Positions 62,578 through 64,000 of a stretch of DNA of 64,000 nucleotides are shown piece by piece (position 1 is the first letter of the stretch; each line of letters opens with the position of its first letter). The stretch is from contig NZ_JACHTE010000008.1 in NCBI RefSeq assembly GCF_014145395.1, forward strand, positions 1 through 64,000, given 5' to 3'. The translations under genes and the position numbers were made by a program. Below the pieces are notes generated by a model. It did no database searches and was not told the DNA's origin. It saw only the letters and a list, made by a program, of their open reading frames with translations. Source of the DNA: Marilutibacter penaei (GTDB lineage: Bacteria; Pseudomonadota; Gammaproteobacteria; Xanthomonadales; Xanthomonadaceae).

Positions 62578-63384
62578 ATGAACAAGAGCATGTTGGCAGT
62601 TGCACTGGCGTCCCTGCTGGTTGGCGGCATCGCCGTCGCGGCGTACAACAGCTTCAGCGGCGACAGCCGCCCGGACGAGGTCTCTTTCGACGGGGCGGAT
62701 GGCGCCTCGGCGCTGGACGGCAACGACGATCGCGTCGACACCGCCATCGGCGGCATCGCCTATGCGGATGTCGTGTCGGTCGCGCCCGTCACCGAGAAGC
62801 AGCCGCTGTACGCGGCGGTGATCGGCACCGATACGGTCCGCGAGACGAGCACCACCTCTTCGCCGCGCCAGGTCTGCGAGGACGTCGTCGTCCAGGAGCG
62901 CCTGCCCGAGCGCGACGGCAACGTCGGCGGTACGGTGGCGGGCGCGATCATCGGCGGCGTGATCGGCAACCAGGTGGGTGGTGGCAACGGTCGCAAGGTC
63001 GCCACCGCGGCCGGCGCCGCGGCCGGTGGCTATATCGGCAACCGCGTCGACCGCAACCATGTGGGTGGCCAGGTGGTGGAGCGGACCGATCGCCAGTGCC
63101 GCACCGTCACCGACACCTCGAATACCACCCGCGTCGTCGGTTACGACGTCACCTATCGTGCGCCCGACGGCTCGACCGGTACCAAGCGCCTCGACAGCAA
63201 GCCGGGCGAACGCATCCTGCTGGGCGACGAAGACGTGGTGGTCGCGTACGACGTGACCTACCGCTACGACGGACGCGAGGCCACGGTGCAGATGGACGAG
63301 GAGCCGGGCGACCGCCTGCCGGTCATCGACGGCAAGGTCGTGACCCAGGTCGCGGATGCCGGCCCCGGCGGCACGCGCGGCTGA
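62578..63384 (+). CDS. Glycine-zipper (2TM) membrane protein
   Basis: This 268-residue protein has an N-terminal anchor (MLAVALASLLVGGIAVAAYN) and a central glycine-zipper segment (GGTVAGAIIGGVIGNQVGGG, ATAAGAAAGGYIGNRV). Two repeats of a YDVTYR motif follow. It is of the Rickettsia 17-kDa antigen-like group and shares the zipper motif with the lipoprotein at 59408-59884. GGAGG six bases upstream sets the start at 62578; an ATG at 62566 contains this site. Confidence 0.86.
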   Translation: MNKSMLAVALASLLVGGIAVAAYNSFSGDSRPDEVSFDGADGASALDGNDDRVDTAIGGIAYADVVSVAPVTEKQPLYAAVIGTDTVRETSTTSSPRQVCEDVVVQERLPERDGNVGGTVAGAIIGGVIGNQVGGGNGRKVATAAGAAAGGYIGNRVDRNHVGGQVVERTDRQCRTVTDTSNTTRVVGYDVTYRAPDGSTGTKRLDSKPGERILLGDEDVVVAYDVTYRYDGREATVQMDEEPGDRLPVIDGKVVTQVADAGPGGTRG

Positions 63385-63619
63385 TCCGCCCGCCCGCTTG
63401 ATGTGCTTGACGGGGTCGGCAATGCCGGCCCCGTTCCATTTTGCGGCGCCGGTTGCGCGGCCTCGGGCCCGGTTCTGCGCATGACGTGGCCGGCTGGGCA
63501 ATACGCAGGACGGTTTCGTCGCTTTGGCCGGTTGCGGCTGCGACATCGGCCATCTGCCGGCTGCCTGGCGCGATGCCTGACCGATAGAATGGGTTCACGC
63601 CCACCGCCCGAGTGCTCCG
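63385..63619. other. Intergenic region before gcdH
   Basis: These 235 bases lie between the glycine-zipper gene and the acyl-CoA dehydrogenase start. A TAGAAT box (63585-63590) lies 29 bases before the ATG and is a candidate minus-10 element. No strong minus-35 box, terminator or RNA gene was seen. Confidence 0.3.
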
Positions 63620-64000
63620 ATGGCCCTTAACCCGCATGACCTGTTCGACGTCCGTTCCCTCCTGAGCGAAGAGGAGCGCGCCGTGCAGGACACGGTGGCG
63701 CGGTTCACCAACGAGCGGGTCCTGCCGATCATCGGCGACGCGTTCGACCAGGGGCGGTTTCCACGCGAGCTGGTGGAGGACATCGCCGGCCTCGGTCTGC
63801 TCGGTTCATCGCTGCCCGAACAGTACGGCTGCGCCGGCCTCAACGCGGTGAGCTATGGCCTGATCTGCCAGGAGCTGGAGCGTGGCGATTCGGGCATCCG
63901 CAGCTTCGTCAGCGTCCAGTCCTCGCTGTGCATGTATCCGATCTTCGCCTATGGCTCCGAGGAGCAGCGCATGCGCTGGCTGCCGGACATGGCGGCCGGC
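63620..64000 (+). CDS. gcdH: Acyl-CoA dehydrogenase, probably glutaryl-CoA dehydrogenase, partial
   Basis: The first 127 codons are visible before the window ends. The segment LSEEERAVQDTVARFTNERVLPIIGDAFDQGRFP and LGLLGSSLPEQYGCAGLNAVSYGLICQELERGDSGIRSF is typical of GcdH. SFVSVQSSLCMYPIFAYGSEEQ follows. It uses FAD to oxidise and decarboxylate glutaryl-CoA in lysine and tryptophan breakdown. The catalytic Glu lies outside the window. Confidence 0.9.
   Translation, partial: MALNPHDLFDVRSLLSEEERAVQDTVARFTNERVLPIIGDAFDQGRFPRELVEDIAGLGLLGSSLPEQYGCAGLNAVSYGLICQELERGDSGIRSFVSVQSSLCMYPIFAYGSEEQRMRWLPDMAAG

Overview
The window is high-GC DNA packed with short, mostly single-gene or two-gene transcription units. 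It looks like the chromosome of a gammaproteobacterium of the Xanthomonadaceae/Lysobacteraceae (Luteimonas, Lysobacter or a relative). The reasons are the gene content (OAR-like TonB receptor, DUF1631 and PilZ proteins, class I fumarase, DbpA helicase, many lipoproteins and secreted peptidases, azurin) and the very strong third-position GC. The genus is inferred from gene content; no rRNA or tRNA gene is visible to fix it.

Positions 1-2310 are a clearly AT-richer accessory patch. It starts with the tail of an IS3-family transposase. After that come three leftward genes: an M15 peptidoglycan peptidase, a two-TM protein, and a TM/coiled-coil/TPR-like protein. Positions 2311-4277 return to host composition with trmY-ykgJ and a REP-associated tyrosine transposase bracketed by a 26-bp inverted repeat. 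Positions 4413-12435 carry an SMR efflux pump, a patatin fused to an outer-membrane barrel, and two tandem, translationally coupled FG-GAP repeat proteins followed by a lipoprotein.

Positions 12514-20886 hold two PhnB-like proteins, a glutaredoxin-MauE fusion, the DbpA helicase and mocA. They also hold a 5'-truncated xdhC, a DUF1631 gene frameshifted at a seven-C run, a PilZ protein, an Omp85-like barrel and yaiI. Positions 21056-30971 hold bacterioferritin, a luciferase-like oxidoreductase, a PAS-GGDEF cyclase, an extensin-like protein, membrane-anchored azurin, YdeI, PfpI, DUF4126, YedA, DUF1428, an M14 peptidase, MscS and a PNPOx-like stress protein.

Positions 31134-44550 hold a hybrid histidine kinase with two receiver domains, a Tat-exported dienelactone hydrolase, an exported SAM-methyltransferase coupled to a YbaY lipoprotein, an M14 carboxypeptidase, a rhomboid protease, a GNAT protein, a DUF3298 lipoprotein, Cfa, a sirtuin and Dcp. 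Positions 44753-57099 hold an exported amidohydrolase next to a TonB receptor, glutathione peroxidase, ferredoxin-NADP reductase, an ABC exporter, a UPF0126 channel, fumarase plus GST, and a patatin. Positions 57172-64000 hold PldA, DUF456, a cold-shock protein with a long leader, two glycine-zipper proteins, a haem-motif membrane protein, TcdA, TatD, a small membrane protein and the start of glutaryl-CoA dehydrogenase, which runs off the window.

The common themes are the cell envelope (lipases, barrels, lipoproteins, secreted peptidases) and stress or redox functions. The least explained parts are the AT-rich module at the left end, the exported methyltransferase, the FG-GAP tandem pair, and the broken xdhC/DUF1631 junction. 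No CRISPR array, complete prophage, rRNA or tRNA was seen, and no gap between genes exceeds about 300 bases.
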